From contig JACMJD010000314.1 in the NCBI GenBank assembly GCA_014380825.1, positions 1 to 26,307 on the forward strand: a stretch of 26,307 bases of DNA. Reading direction: 5' to 3'. The stretch is from Phycisphaerae bacterium (GTDB taxonomy: Bacteria > Planctomycetota > Phycisphaerae > Tepidisphaerales > Tepidisphaeraceae). This document shows positions 1 through 7,306 of this stretch, in pieces (the first letter of the stretch is position 1; each line of letters opens with the position of its first letter). The position numbers and the translations under genes were made by a program. The notes under the pieces are model-generated. The model was given only the letters and a program-made list of their open reading frames with translations. It searched no databases and was not told the origin of the DNA.

Positions 1-110
1 CAGGCGGCAGGATATCACATCGCGATGCAGTTTGGGTTGCTTGGCGTCCACACCCGGTCATTCGCGCAGGGCAATTGCATCTGACCGTTACGCGCGGCGA
101 TCGCTTACTG

Positions 111-908
111 TCATTCGCGTTCGAGCAGCTTCGCCGGGTTTGTGATGCAGATTTGCTTCGCGGCTTCCGTGCCAAACTCGCGCTGGATGAAATCCATCGC
201 TTCGGTCATCCTCGGACGGCGCGTGGTGATGCCGTGGGAATCGGTCGCGATCAGCGCGACCCAGCCTTCCGCGAGCCAGGAGATGGCGGCTTGGCGCGAA
301 TCGGCGGGTGCGTCGTCCAGAAGGCTGCTGGCGTTTACCTGAAGGATGACGTTCGCGCCGAGCCACGCCTGCGCCAGGCCGGGATCGCGGCGGAGGCTGT
401 CGTATCGTTCGGCGTGGGCGAGGACGATGTGGACGTTGGACTGCGCCAGGACGTTTACGACGGCATCGGGGTTGATCGTTGAGGACGTGGGCAACTCCAG
501 CAGCAGATATTCGCCGCCGTCGGCGAGCGTCAGCAGTCGATCGGCCTGGAGAAAGCTGGGGATGCGTTCGTCGATTCGCACTTCGGCGCCGGCGTGGACG
601 CGCAGCGGAACGCGCTCGCGCTGCAAGGCCGTCTGCAACTGACTCACGCCCTGCCGCACTTCGGCGGCCCAGTTGACGCCGTCGTATCGGCCTAGCTGAT
701 GCGGCGTGGCGATGACATCGGTGAAACCATCGCGAACGAGCAGTTTGCACAGCGCGATCGAATCCGCGCCGGTGGCCGGGCCGTCATCGATCCCGGCGAG
801 GCAATGGCAATGCATGTCGACGCTGGTGGTCACGCCGTACTTCTTGAGTCGTGCGACTTGCGTGGCGACGAACTTCAGCGGCTGCGGCGATTGCTGGGGG
901 GAGCTCAT
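111..908 (-). CDS. CpsB/CapC-type PHP-domain tyrosine-protein phosphatase
   Basis: 265-residue protein of the CpsB/CapC (YwqE-like) manganese-dependent phosphotyrosine phosphatase family, which dephosphorylates the tyrosine-rich tail of polysaccharide BY-kinases. The PHP metal-binding signature is visible: D-M-H-C-H at residues 31-35, a following L-A-G-I-D-D-G-P stretch typical of CpsB, an A-T-P-H motif near 68-71, a conserved H-A-G-A-E-V segment near 105-110, an A-H-A-E-R-Y motif in the middle and A-T-D-S-H-G near the C terminus. No signal peptide or membrane segment is seen, so it should be cytoplasmic. The length is normal for the family. An ATG at 908 is preceded by a GAAGAGAA stretch, a fair ribosome-binding site. 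It lies 70 bases downstream of the kinase gene, presumably its substrate. Family assignment is confident; the substrate is inferred from the neighbour. Confidence 0.9.
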   Translation of the reverse strand: MSSPQQSPQPLKFVATQVARLKKYGVTTSVDMHCHCLAGIDDGPATGADSIALCKLLVRDGFTDVIATPHQLGRYDGVNWAAEVRQGVSQLQTALQRERVPLRVHAGAEVRIDERIPSFLQADRLLTLADGGEYLLLELPTSSTINPDAVVNVLAQSNVHIVLAHAERYDSLRRDPGLAQAWLGANVILQVNASSLLDDAPADSRQAAISWLAEGWVALIATDSHGITTRRPRMTEAMDFIQREFGTEAAKQICITNPAKLLERE

Positions 909-978
909 GCGTTCTCTTCAGTCGACGCGCGCAAAGACTTCGAGCCGCGCGTCGTCGAGAGAACGGAATATTACAGAA

Positions 979-3264
979 TCACGCCTTCAATGTCGTCGCC
1001 TTCGCGCTCTTGCTCGAGGTGAGCGTTGGCGCGACGACCGAAGCCGCGACCGCGGTGGAACCGTTGCCGTTGCCCGCGCCGTTGGTCGACCCGACGGCGA
1101 CGCCATCGGTCGCGGCGGTGCGCGGACGCATCTGCGCGCCGTAGCCGTATCGATAGAGCTGCGCGTCGCTGTAGTAGTAACCGTACAGGCCCTTGCGGCG
1201 CGGAACATCGTTGACGACGACGCCGAGCAGTCGCGCTCCGACGCTTCGCAGCACGTCGCGTGCGAAGATCGCGGCTTTACGCTGCGTCTTTTCCGCGCGG
1301 ACGGCAAGCAGCGTCGCATCGGCCGACGCTGCGAGAATGCGCGCGTCGGTCACCGGCATGACCGGCGGTGAATCGAGCAGCACGTGGTCGTAACGCTGCG
1401 CGACTTCCGCCAGCACGTCGGCGAACATCTGGCTGTTGAGAATTTCGCTGGGGTTGGCCGGGATCGGTCCGCAGGGCAGGACGTCCAAGCCGGGAACGGC
1501 TGTTGGACGGATCGCTTCGTCCAGGGTTTGGTTGCCCGCCAGCACGTTTGACAGGCCGATGCTGCGATCGATTTCCCAGACTTTTTGTTGCGTGGGTTTT
1601 CGGAAGTCGGCATCAAGCAGCAGGATTCGATTGCCCGCCTGCGCCATCGCGATCGCCAGGTTGCTCGCCAGCGTGCTCTTGCCTTCGCCGGGCGACGGCG
1701 AGGTAATCAGCAACGTCTTGGCGGTGCCGGCGGGCACGCCGAAATAAACCGCGGTGCGCACCGTGCGATAGCCTTCGGCGACGTCGCTCATCGAATCGAT
1801 ATGCAACGTCTGTGCGCGCTGCGCGGGCGTCAGCGCGCCGGCGATGTGCGGGATCACACCAAGCACCGGCAGGCCGGTCGCTTGTTTGATTTCCTCGGCG
1901 CTGCGCAGGCGCTGATCCAGGAAATCGCGCCCGACCGCCAGCAGCGCGCCCATGAACAAGCCGCCGATGATCGCGAAGTTCATCGTCGTCGCCACGTTCG
2001 GCTCGACTTGCCCGGCGTCGCTGGCGCGGGCGTCTTCCACGATGTTCACGTTCACCATCGCTTCATCCGACAGCGGACTCAGCTCACGAATGCGACTCGC
2101 CAGGTCCGAATCGTATTTCTCCAGGCTCTGGCATTCGCTGGCGATGATTTCGAACTGCGACGCGACCGAATGCTGCGCGAGCGCTTCGCTCCTCGCCAGG
2201 TCCAGCAGCGCCTGAAGCTGGGCGGCATTGTTCTTCTTCTGCACGAGTATCGATTCCAACTCGACGACGTACGCATCGAAAACACGCTTGTCTTCCACCT
2301 GAAGTTCCTGCTCGAGCTGCTTGATCGATTGCTGCATCACCCCAAGCTCCGGGAAGTTGGGCAGATACGTTTTCCCGACCATCGCGAACCGCTGCTGCAT
2401 CTCGCGCATCTGGCGGCGCAGGTCGGCGTTTTCGCTCTTGAACGTGCGCGAATCCAGCAACTGGCGAATCTTCTGCGGGTCGCTGGCGATCGTGCGCGAG
2501 GAGTCGTAGGCCGCTTGGGCGTTGATGATCTCCAGTTGCACCTCGGTCAGCGCGCCCCAGAGTCGCGAAACGCGCTCCTGCAACGGACTGGAGCGCTGCC
2601 CGCCCAAAGCCAAGTCACCGTGCTTGGTCTGCATCTCGATCTTTTTGCCACGGGCCGCGGCCAGCTTCTTTTCGACTTCGCGCTTCTCTTTGCCGAAGAA
2701 ATCGATGATCAGACGGATGGATGATTTCTTCTGCGTTTCCAGATCCGCCTTGTACGCAGCCACGATCGCGTTGGCGAGATAGGCAGCGTCGCTTGGGACG
2801 GGCGATTTGACCGAGACCGCAATGATATCGTCGCGCTTGCCGGCAGCGGCGTTCACGGTGCCCTTCAGATAGCCGACAATTGCGTCGGAGCGGCCCTCAA
2901 ACGTCTTCATCGCCTGGATGTTCTTGTCTTCCGCGATCGCCAGGAAAATCTTCCGGCTCTTCAGCACTTCGCACTGGGTGTTCAGGAAGTTCTGCGCCTG
3001 CCCCATCAGTTCAGATGGATCGTTGGCCACGACGCGCGGGCCGCTGCGCTCGACGGTGAGCCGCGCCGTCGCCTGATAGATTCGCTCCGCGCGATACAGG
3101 TGAATGATGGCCGCCGCGACGACGATCGCCATCGTGCCCAGCACGATCCAGCGGTGCATCCAGATGGACAGCAGCGGATTGCGTCGCGGCGCGTCACTGG
3201 ACTGCTGCGAGGGCACTTCGCTGTTGAGGAAGTCGGTCTTCGTGTTGCGCGAAAACTGCGTCAT
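979..3264 (-). CDS. Wzc-type polysaccharide co-polymerase with fused tyrosine autokinase (BY-kinase)
   Basis: 761-residue inner-membrane protein of the Wzz/Wzc family controlling chain length and export of surface polysaccharide. Transmembrane segment 1 is at about 39-56. A long periplasmic, coiled-coil-rich Wzz/GNVR region follows (about 57-425), then segment 2 at about 427-444. The cytoplasmic kinase domain has Walker A G-E-G-K-S-T at 526-531, Walker A' L-L-L-D-A-D-F-R-K-P at 548-557 and Walker B V-L-L-D-S-P-P at 628-634. A tyrosine cluster (Y694, 696, 697, 698, 704, 706, 708) is the expected autophosphorylation site. After the cluster comes an unusual Ala/Gly/Ser/Thr/Asn-rich tail (about 712-761). 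Fusion of sensor and kinase in one chain is the Gram-negative arrangement. It starts at ATG 3264, about 296 bases after the small proline-rich gene, and is followed by the phosphatase gene. Confidence 0.95.
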   Translation of the reverse strand: MTQFSRNTKTDFLNSEVPSQQSSDAPRRNPLLSIWMHRWIVLGTMAIVVAAAIIHLYRAERIYQATARLTVERSGPRVVANDPSELMGQAQNFLNTQCEVLKSRKIFLAIAEDKNIQAMKTFEGRSDAIVGYLKGTVNAAAGKRDDIIAVSVKSPVPSDAAYLANAIVAAYKADLETQKKSSIRLIIDFFGKEKREVEKKLAAARGKKIEMQTKHGDLALGGQRSSPLQERVSRLWGALTEVQLEIINAQAAYDSSRTIASDPQKIRQLLDSRTFKSENADLRRQMREMQQRFAMVGKTYLPNFPELGVMQQSIKQLEQELQVEDKRVFDAYVVELESILVQKKNNAAQLQALLDLARSEALAQHSVASQFEIIASECQSLEKYDSDLASRIRELSPLSDEAMVNVNIVEDARASDAGQVEPNVATTMNFAIIGGLFMGALLAVGRDFLDQRLRSAEEIKQATGLPVLGVIPHIAGALTPAQRAQTLHIDSMSDVAEGYRTVRTAVYFGVPAGTAKTLLITSPSPGEGKSTLASNLAIAMAQAGNRILLLDADFRKPTQQKVWEIDRSIGLSNVLAGNQTLDEAIRPTAVPGLDVLPCGPIPANPSEILNSQMFADVLAEVAQRYDHVLLDSPPVMPVTDARILAASADATLLAVRAEKTQRKAAIFARDVLRSVGARLLGVVVNDVPRRKGLYGYYYSDAQLYRYGYGAQMRPRTAATDGVAVGSTNGAGNGNGSTAVAASVVAPTLTSSKSAKATTLKA

Positions 3265-3559
3265 AGTTCATCTACCTGTTATCCCGCGAGCGGCAAGGCC
3301 AGAAATGTACCTGATTCGAGCGACGTATGCAGAGAACTTGTTCCGATGCCCCGCGCGCGACGCCGGACGAACACTCATACGATGCAATTGCAGATGAGGT
3401 CGCCAACGCCGCAGGATTCTCTGGGACCCACGCCCGATCGCGCATTCCGCCCGATGGCATACGCAGGGCGCGCGGAGAGAGCGGGCGTATCACAACTTAC
3501 AATCGGCTATTTCGATTAGCCGCGCGTAGTCGAGCGTCAACCGTTCCCGTTTCGCCGGA
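3265..3559 (-). other. Long leader between the small ORF and the wzc-like gene
   Basis: This 295-base interval is the longest non-coding stretch in the window and precedes the kinase gene. It holds a small hairpin near its upstream end (3501-3522, listed separately). A weak AGG-containing ribosome-binding site lies just before the ATG at 3264. A 73-codon minus-strand frame crosses it (3272-3493), but its composition and lack of any recognisable domain make it unconvincing. I saw no clear JUMPstart/ops element, riboswitch or strong sigma-70 promoter. It may be a 5' untranslated region or may hold a promoter that I cannot recognise. Confidence 0.4.
3501..3522 (-). repeat. Overlapping inverted repeats (possible hairpin) downstream of the small ORF
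   Basis: A perfect 6-base stem (CGGCTA/TAGCCG, 7-base loop) occupies 3504-3522. A second inverted repeat (AATCG/CGATT, 7-base loop) occupies 3501-3517, so the two stems overlap and could not form together. The hairpin lies 38 bases after the stop of the proline-rich small gene on the minus strand. No run of U follows it in either direction, so a standard intrinsic terminator is not supported. Confidence 0.4.
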
Positions 3560-3832
3560 TCAGGGCGTGAACGGGCTTCGGGTCGGCGGACGAAACGGAT
3601 CGCGGATCGGCGGACGGCCCGGTGGAACTGGTGTCGGCGGCAGCAACGGGGTGTCGCCGCCAGCAGAAATCGTGGTCAGGCTCGTGGTCGTGTTGGTCCG
3701 CGTCGGCGCAAATGGATCAAAACGCACCGGGCCCGCTGCACCCAGCGCGTACGTGCCGAACAGTGTCCCCGCGCCCAAAATGGCCGCGAATGCCGCGATC
3801 TGTTTCCCGCGGTTTTGCTTTGTCGTCATCAT
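3560..3832 (-). CDS. Small exported or membrane-anchored proline-rich protein, function unknown
   Basis: I do not recognise this gene. Starting at ATG 3832 it encodes 90 residues. A basic N terminus (K-Q-N-R-G-K-Q) is followed by a hydrophobic segment at about 11-33 rich in Ala, Gly, Leu and Phe, which looks like a signal peptide or single membrane anchor. The rest is rich in Pro, Thr and Arg, with the recurring pattern R-x-D-P-F-x-P-x-T-R at about 37-45 and 75-84, then S-P-F-T-P at the very end. The start was chosen because GGAGGG lies 7 bases before ATG 3832; the ATG at 3847 overlaps that site and has none of its own. It sits between a glycosyltransferase gene and the kinase gene, behind a possible promoter. 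Export or periplasmic location is inferred; no function is proposed. It could be spurious, but the good ribosome-binding site and signal-like segment argue that it is real. Confidence 0.6.
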   Translation of the reverse strand: MMTTKQNRGKQIAAFAAILGAGTLFGTYALGAAGPVRFDPFAPTRTNTTTSLTTISAGGDTPLLPPTPVPPGRPPIRDPFRPPTRSPFTP

Positions 3833-3867
3833 TCCGCAGCCCTCCATTTATTCGAGTTGCGCTGAAC

Positions 3868-3896
3868 ATCATCGGCCCCGCCAACCCGATCGTCAA
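3868..3896 (-). promoter_or_regulatory. Possible sigma-70-like promoter for the small ORF, kinase and phosphatase
   Basis: On the minus strand, TTGACG at 3896-3891 (5 of 6 matches to TTGACA) is separated by exactly 17 bases from GATGAT at 3873-3868 (4 of 6 matches to TATAAT). It lies in the 66-90-base gap after the glycosyltransferase stop at 3914 and just before the small gene, one of the few gaps in the cluster. The consensus match is moderate, and the organism's sigma-factor preference is unknown. Confidence 0.35.
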
Positions 3897-3913
3897 GCTT
3901 TTCTTCCGCAGAA

Positions 3914-5116
3914 TCAGGGCTGAGATCGACCAAAATCCTGATAAACGGCATAAATCGCCGGTCCCAAACGACGCCGATCGAAGCGCTCAACAGCTCGGCG
4001 GCGGGCAGATTCCCCAATTTGACAGCGAAGGCTGGCATCGTCGGCGAGCCGAACGATCGCCGCCGCGAGGGCGGTGACGTCGCCGGGCGGGACGCCGATC
4101 GCATCGACATCGGGCTCGAACAGCTCGCTCGCCCCACCCGCCTGCGAGACGATCACCGCACGGCCGCACGCCATCGCCTCGGCGATCGTCCGGCCAAACG
4201 GTTCGGGCCGGGTGCTGGCGTGAACGACGATGTCCAGCGCGCGGTAGACGAGCAATGGATCGAGTTGAAAATCGACGAAGCTCAAGTGTTCCAGGATTCC
4301 GAGTTCCTTCGCGCGATGGACGAGCTCGTTCCGATCACACTGAGATCCCGCCGTCGAGTAGATCGGACCACCAATGATGTAGAAGCGCATCGCCGCGCCC
4401 GGACGCGCCGCTCGCGCCGCCGCCGCCGCTTGCAGGAAGATCTCGTGGCCCTTCCATCGCGCGTAAGTTGCCACCAAGCCGATTCGAACCAGCGATTCAT
4501 CCGCGGATCGATCCAATGTCGCGCGGTTGGCCGGTCCGGGCGAAAAGTGATCGACGTCGATCGCGTTGAGAACCGTTTTGACCGTCACGCGCGGCAACAT
4601 GGTGCGCAGGTCGCTCGCCACCGCCTGCGAGATCGCCACCGCGCACGACACGCGCGATGTGAACCGCCGCAGCAGCTTCGCCAGCATCGGCCGCTCACCC
4701 AGCAAATCGTGTACGTGCCAAACGCAAACCGCCCCCGGCGCCGCCGAAGCGATGAACCGCGTGAGCAGATGCGTCTTAACGCCATTCGAATGAATCACAT
4801 CAGGGTTGATCGAACGGATCATCGCGCGAAGTAATCCCGTGAAACTCCAGACGGACGGCAGACCCAACACGCCGCGCGCGATCAGACGAAGCGTGCCCGC
4901 ACTCGATCCGGTTTTCGCGAGGCTCGCCGGCATCGGTACGACATGAACCCGCGCGCCCAGCACTTCGGCCGCCGCGCGCAGCGGTCCATCGGCCATGAGG
5001 ATCAAGTGCATTGAGGAATCGTTCGGCAGAACTTCGCGAAGCGACGCCATCACATCGAGCAGCATTCGCTCCGCGCCGCCAAGCTCGCCGATCGGGTTGA
5101 GGAAGAGGATCTTGAT
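3914..5116 (-). CDS. Glycosyltransferase, GT-B fold, family 4-like (probable non-AUG start)
   Basis: Transfers a sugar from a nucleotide-sugar donor to the growing lipid-linked glycan. The C-terminal half is a classic Glycos_transf_1 domain: a Y-A-R-W-K-G-H donor-site loop, then R-P-E-P-F-G-R-T-I-A-E-A-M, which contains the E-x7-E signature. The first canonical start (ATG 5065) gives 383 residues, but that would remove beta-strand 1 and the Gly-rich loop. Reading 17 codons further upstream gives I-K-I-L-F-L-N-P-I-G-E-L-G-G-A-E-R, a normal GT4 N terminus, beginning at an ATC codon (5116-5114) exactly where an ATG is expected. No in-frame ATG, GTG or TTG lies between the upstream stop and 5065. 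I therefore extend the gene to 5116 (400 residues) and flag the start. It begins 5 bases after the SDR stop at 5122. Confidence 0.85.
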   Translation of the reverse strand: MKILFLNPIGELGGAERMLLDVMASLREVLPNDSSMHLILMADGPLRAAAEVLGARVHVVPMPASLAKTGSSAGTLRLIARGVLGLPSVWSFTGLLRAMIRSINPDVIHSNGVKTHLLTRFIASAAPGAVCVWHVHDLLGERPMLAKLLRRFTSRVSCAVAISQAVASDLRTMLPRVTVKTVLNAIDVDHFSPGPANRATLDRSADESLVRIGLVATYARWKGHEIFLQAAAAARAARPGAAMRFYIIGGPIYSTAGSQCDRNELVHRAKELGILEHLSFVDFQLDPLLVYRALDIVVHASTRPEPFGRTIAEAMACGRAVIVSQAGGASELFEPDVDAIGVPPGDVTALAAAIVRLADDASLRCQIGESARRRAVERFDRRRLGPAIYAVYQDFGRSQP

Positions 5117-5121
5117 GGCGT

Positions 5122-6141
5122 CTACTCGAACAGTTTTCGATTCGCGGCGACCCAGTCGTACAGCTTATCCAGGCCTTGTTGCCAATCTGTCTTTGCGGTC
5201 CAACCGAGTTGCCGCTGCGCTTTGCTGGTGTCGGCGATAAAGCATCGCTGATCGCCCGGGCGCCAATCCTGCTTTGTGAATTGGATCGGCTTGCCCAATT
5301 TTTTGCCGAGATATTCGAGCAGGTCCAGCAGCGAAATCGTATTGCGCACGCCGCCGCCCACGTTGAAGACATCGCCCGCGGCAGTATCGATGCGCGTGGC
5401 GGCGGCCTCGTAGGCGTCGACCAGATCTTCGACGAACAACACGTCGCGCACCTGTTTTCCGTCGCCGTAAATGCTGATCGGCTTGCCGAGCTGGGCGGCA
5501 ATCACGAACCACGCGACCCAGCCCTGATCTTCCAGGCCGAACTGTCGGTAGCCGTAGATGCACGACTGTCGCATCACGACCGTCTTCAATCGAAAGATGC
5601 GCGCATAATCGCGCACGTACTGGTCAGCAGCGCCTTTGGAGCAGCCGTAAGGGCTGTGGAAATCCAGATTGAATGTTTCGGGCACGCCGGCGCGGAGATC
5701 TTTGTAATCGTAACGTCCATTTCGCTCGACGACGCCGACGTCTTCCATGCCGCCGTAGACTTTGTTCGTCGATGCGTACACGAATGGCGCGTCGATCTTC
5801 GCCAGCCGAACCGCTTCCAGCACGTTAAACGTGCCCAGCGCGTTGGCGAGGAAATCAAATCGCGGATTGGCGACCGACGTCGTCACCGCCACCTGCCCCG
5901 CCAAGTGAAGAATCAGACCGGCATCCCGATGCTGTGCGATCGTGTCGCGCACCGGCACGAAGTCGGCGATGTCAAGCTTGGCGAACTCAACCGTGCCTTG
6001 CGTTTGCAGCCACTGAAGATTTTTGTCGGTGCCGGGCCGCGAAAGATTATCGATGACAACAACCTGATCCCCGCGTCGCAAATAGCGCGCGGCGGCGTTA
6101 CATCCGATGAATCCGGCCCCGCCGGTGATGATCACTTTCAT
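5122..6141 (-). CDS. NAD-dependent nucleotide-sugar epimerase, CDP-paratose 2-epimerase-like SDR
   Basis: 339-residue extended short-chain dehydrogenase/reductase acting on a nucleotide sugar in the cytoplasm. The N terminus has the Rossmann G-G-A-G-F-I-G motif at 7-13 and V-V-V-I-D-N-L-S at 28-35, the NAD-selecting acidic end of strand 2. Y-A-S-T-N-K-V-Y-G near 122-130 contains the active-site region, and Y-G-C-S-K near 166-170 is the catalytic Y-x3-K. The N-K-V-Y-G motif and the downstream F-G-L-E-D-Q-G-W-V-A-W-F block are features I associate with CDP-paratose/CDP-tyvelose 2-epimerases (RfbE/Tyv). No other genes of that CDP-sugar pathway are visible here, so the exact substrate is uncertain. 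ATG 6141 has GGGAG 7 bases upstream. It lies between two glycosyltransferase genes. Confidence 0.88.
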   Translation of the reverse strand: MKVIITGGAGFIGCNAAARYLRRGDQVVVIDNLSRPGTDKNLQWLQTQGTVEFAKLDIADFVPVRDTIAQHRDAGLILHLAGQVAVTTSVANPRFDFLANALGTFNVLEAVRLAKIDAPFVYASTNKVYGGMEDVGVVERNGRYDYKDLRAGVPETFNLDFHSPYGCSKGAADQYVRDYARIFRLKTVVMRQSCIYGYRQFGLEDQGWVAWFVIAAQLGKPISIYGDGKQVRDVLFVEDLVDAYEAAATRIDTAAGDVFNVGGGVRNTISLLDLLEYLGKKLGKPIQFTKQDWRPGDQRCFIADTSKAQRQLGWTAKTDWQQGLDKLYDWVAANRKLFE

Positions 6142-6175
6142 CTGACTGCTCCCACGACTTCCACAACGGTCTCGA

Positions 6176-7306
6176 TCAGCGCGCCAACCTCAGATATGCC
6201 TGCACAATGATCCGCGCATGCTCGGCCCAGGTAAACCGCGCCGCGTGTGCCAGCCGCTTTTCAGCGCTCGGCGCGAAATTTCCATCTTCGAGCGCCGCTT
6301 CACAATTTGCGACAAACGAATCGACATTGCCGGGCGTGGCGTACAACGCGGCATCGCCGCCCGCCTCACGCATTGTCGGAATATCACTGGCCACTACGAT
6401 CGCGCCGCACGCGAGCGCTTCGACGACCGGCAGGCCGAAGCCTTCGGCATCGCTGGTCATTAATACGATTCGCGCTCGACGATAGAGTTCGGCGATCGCT
6501 GATCGCGGCTGAGTCGACAGATGCACAACCGCGTCGGCGAGCCCCAACGCTTCGATCAACGCGCGGTCGGCCGCGCTCCACTCGGCGCCGGCTTTCACCA
6601 ACCGCAAATCGGGTCGTCTGGCGCGTAAGCGGGCGAACGCGTGCAACAGGATATCGATCCGCTTGCGAGGTATACAGCTTCCGACGTGCAATACGAACTC
6701 GCGGGGCGTGCGCTCGAAAAAATTCCGCGGCAGCGCGTCAATCTGCGGCGGATGTGCGACAAATTCAGGTGCGACGCCACCGGGCGCGTTTATCAGACGC
6801 GTCTCATCGACCAGGCCAAATCCCAGGATCTGCCGGCGAATCTCTGCGGTCGTATGAAACACGACCGCCGCCTTTTGTAGTCCGGACAGGGTTCGCCGGA
6901 CGATCGCCCGGAACCAGCGTGGCCGCGGATGCAAGTGCGGCTCGAGCACACAGCCGAACGTATCCAGATCGTGACAGAACACGCCCGTCCGCTCGGCCGG
7001 GAGTGAATGCACGAGCTGGCCGTAGCTGTGATCGCAGATGTGAAACAGGTCATACTGATCGCGAATTCGACGAGCCGCGCGCGGGTACGTGATCGTGCGA
7101 TTCAACAGCCGATCCGCGTTGTGCGACCACGGACCGAAGACGCGGCGAAACTTTGGCACCGTGCGCGTCGCGGTGATTTCGCTCGCGTGATGCTTATACG
7201 CTTCCGCCAGCAGCATCTCCGCCATGAGATCCATGCTGGGCCAATTCTCTTCGGGGAAATCGCACAGGACCGCGAGCGTGGGAACGGTTGATCGTGTCGC
7301 GCTCAT
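6176..7306 (-). CDS. Glycosyltransferase, GT-B fold, family 4-like
   Basis: 376-residue cytoplasmic transferase. The C-terminal Glycos_transf_1 domain has the phosphate-binding loop H-V-G-S-C-I-P-R-K-R at about 207-216 and the E-x7-E signature S-D-A-E-G-F-G-L-P-V-V-E-A-L-A-C-G, with glutamates at about 288 and 296. Strand S-D-I-P-T-M-R-E-A-G-G-D-A-A-L-Y follows, a pattern common in mannosyl- and rhamnosyltransferase-like GT4 enzymes. The N-terminal domain is less conserved, as usual for the acceptor-binding half. I chose ATG 7306 because it forms a 4-base ATGA overlap with the stop of the methyltransferase gene; an upstream in-frame ATG at 7327 is possible but lies deeper inside that gene. 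Donor and acceptor cannot be read from sequence. Confidence 0.9.
   Translation of the reverse strand: MSATRSTVPTLAVLCDFPEENWPSMDLMAEMLLAEAYKHHASEITATRTVPKFRRVFGPWSHNADRLLNRTITYPRAARRIRDQYDLFHICDHSYGQLVHSLPAERTGVFCHDLDTFGCVLEPHLHPRPRWFRAIVRRTLSGLQKAAVVFHTTAEIRRQILGFGLVDETRLINAPGGVAPEFVAHPPQIDALPRNFFERTPREFVLHVGSCIPRKRIDILLHAFARLRARRPDLRLVKAGAEWSAADRALIEALGLADAVVHLSTQPRSAIAELYRRARIVLMTSDAEGFGLPVVEALACGAIVVASDIPTMREAGGDAALYATPGNVDSFVANCEAALEDGNFAPSAEKRLAHAARFTWAEHARIIVQAYLRLAR

Noticed and set aside
1..61. Possible start of another minus-strand gene running off the left edge (ATG at 61)
   Set aside because: Only about 20 codons are visible and nothing is recognisable, so it cannot be supported. 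I see no other gene in the 110 bases left of the phosphatase stop.
88..750. 220-codon minus-strand frame in the phosphatase region
   Set aside because: It is the shifted frame of the PHP phosphatase, Arg-rich and without motifs.
1585..2724. 379-codon plus-strand open frame opposite the kinase gene
   Set aside because: It is the antisense image of the high-GC kinase gene, with His/Arg/Gln-rich composition and no domain.
3270..3290. Partial match to the I-SceI homing endonuclease site just before the kinase gene
   Set aside because: Only the 11-base core GGGATAACAGG matches and no homing endonuclease or intron is present; chance similarity.
3272..3493. 73-codon minus-strand ORF in the kinase leader
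   Set aside because: No ribosome-binding site that I could see, no domain and no signal peptide; kept only as part of the intergenic description.
3504..3522. Intrinsic terminator after the small gene
   Set aside because: The stem is only 6 bases and no T-run follows on either strand.
5176..6210. 344-codon plus-strand open frame
   Set aside because: Antisense to the epimerase, whose motifs are clear on the minus strand.
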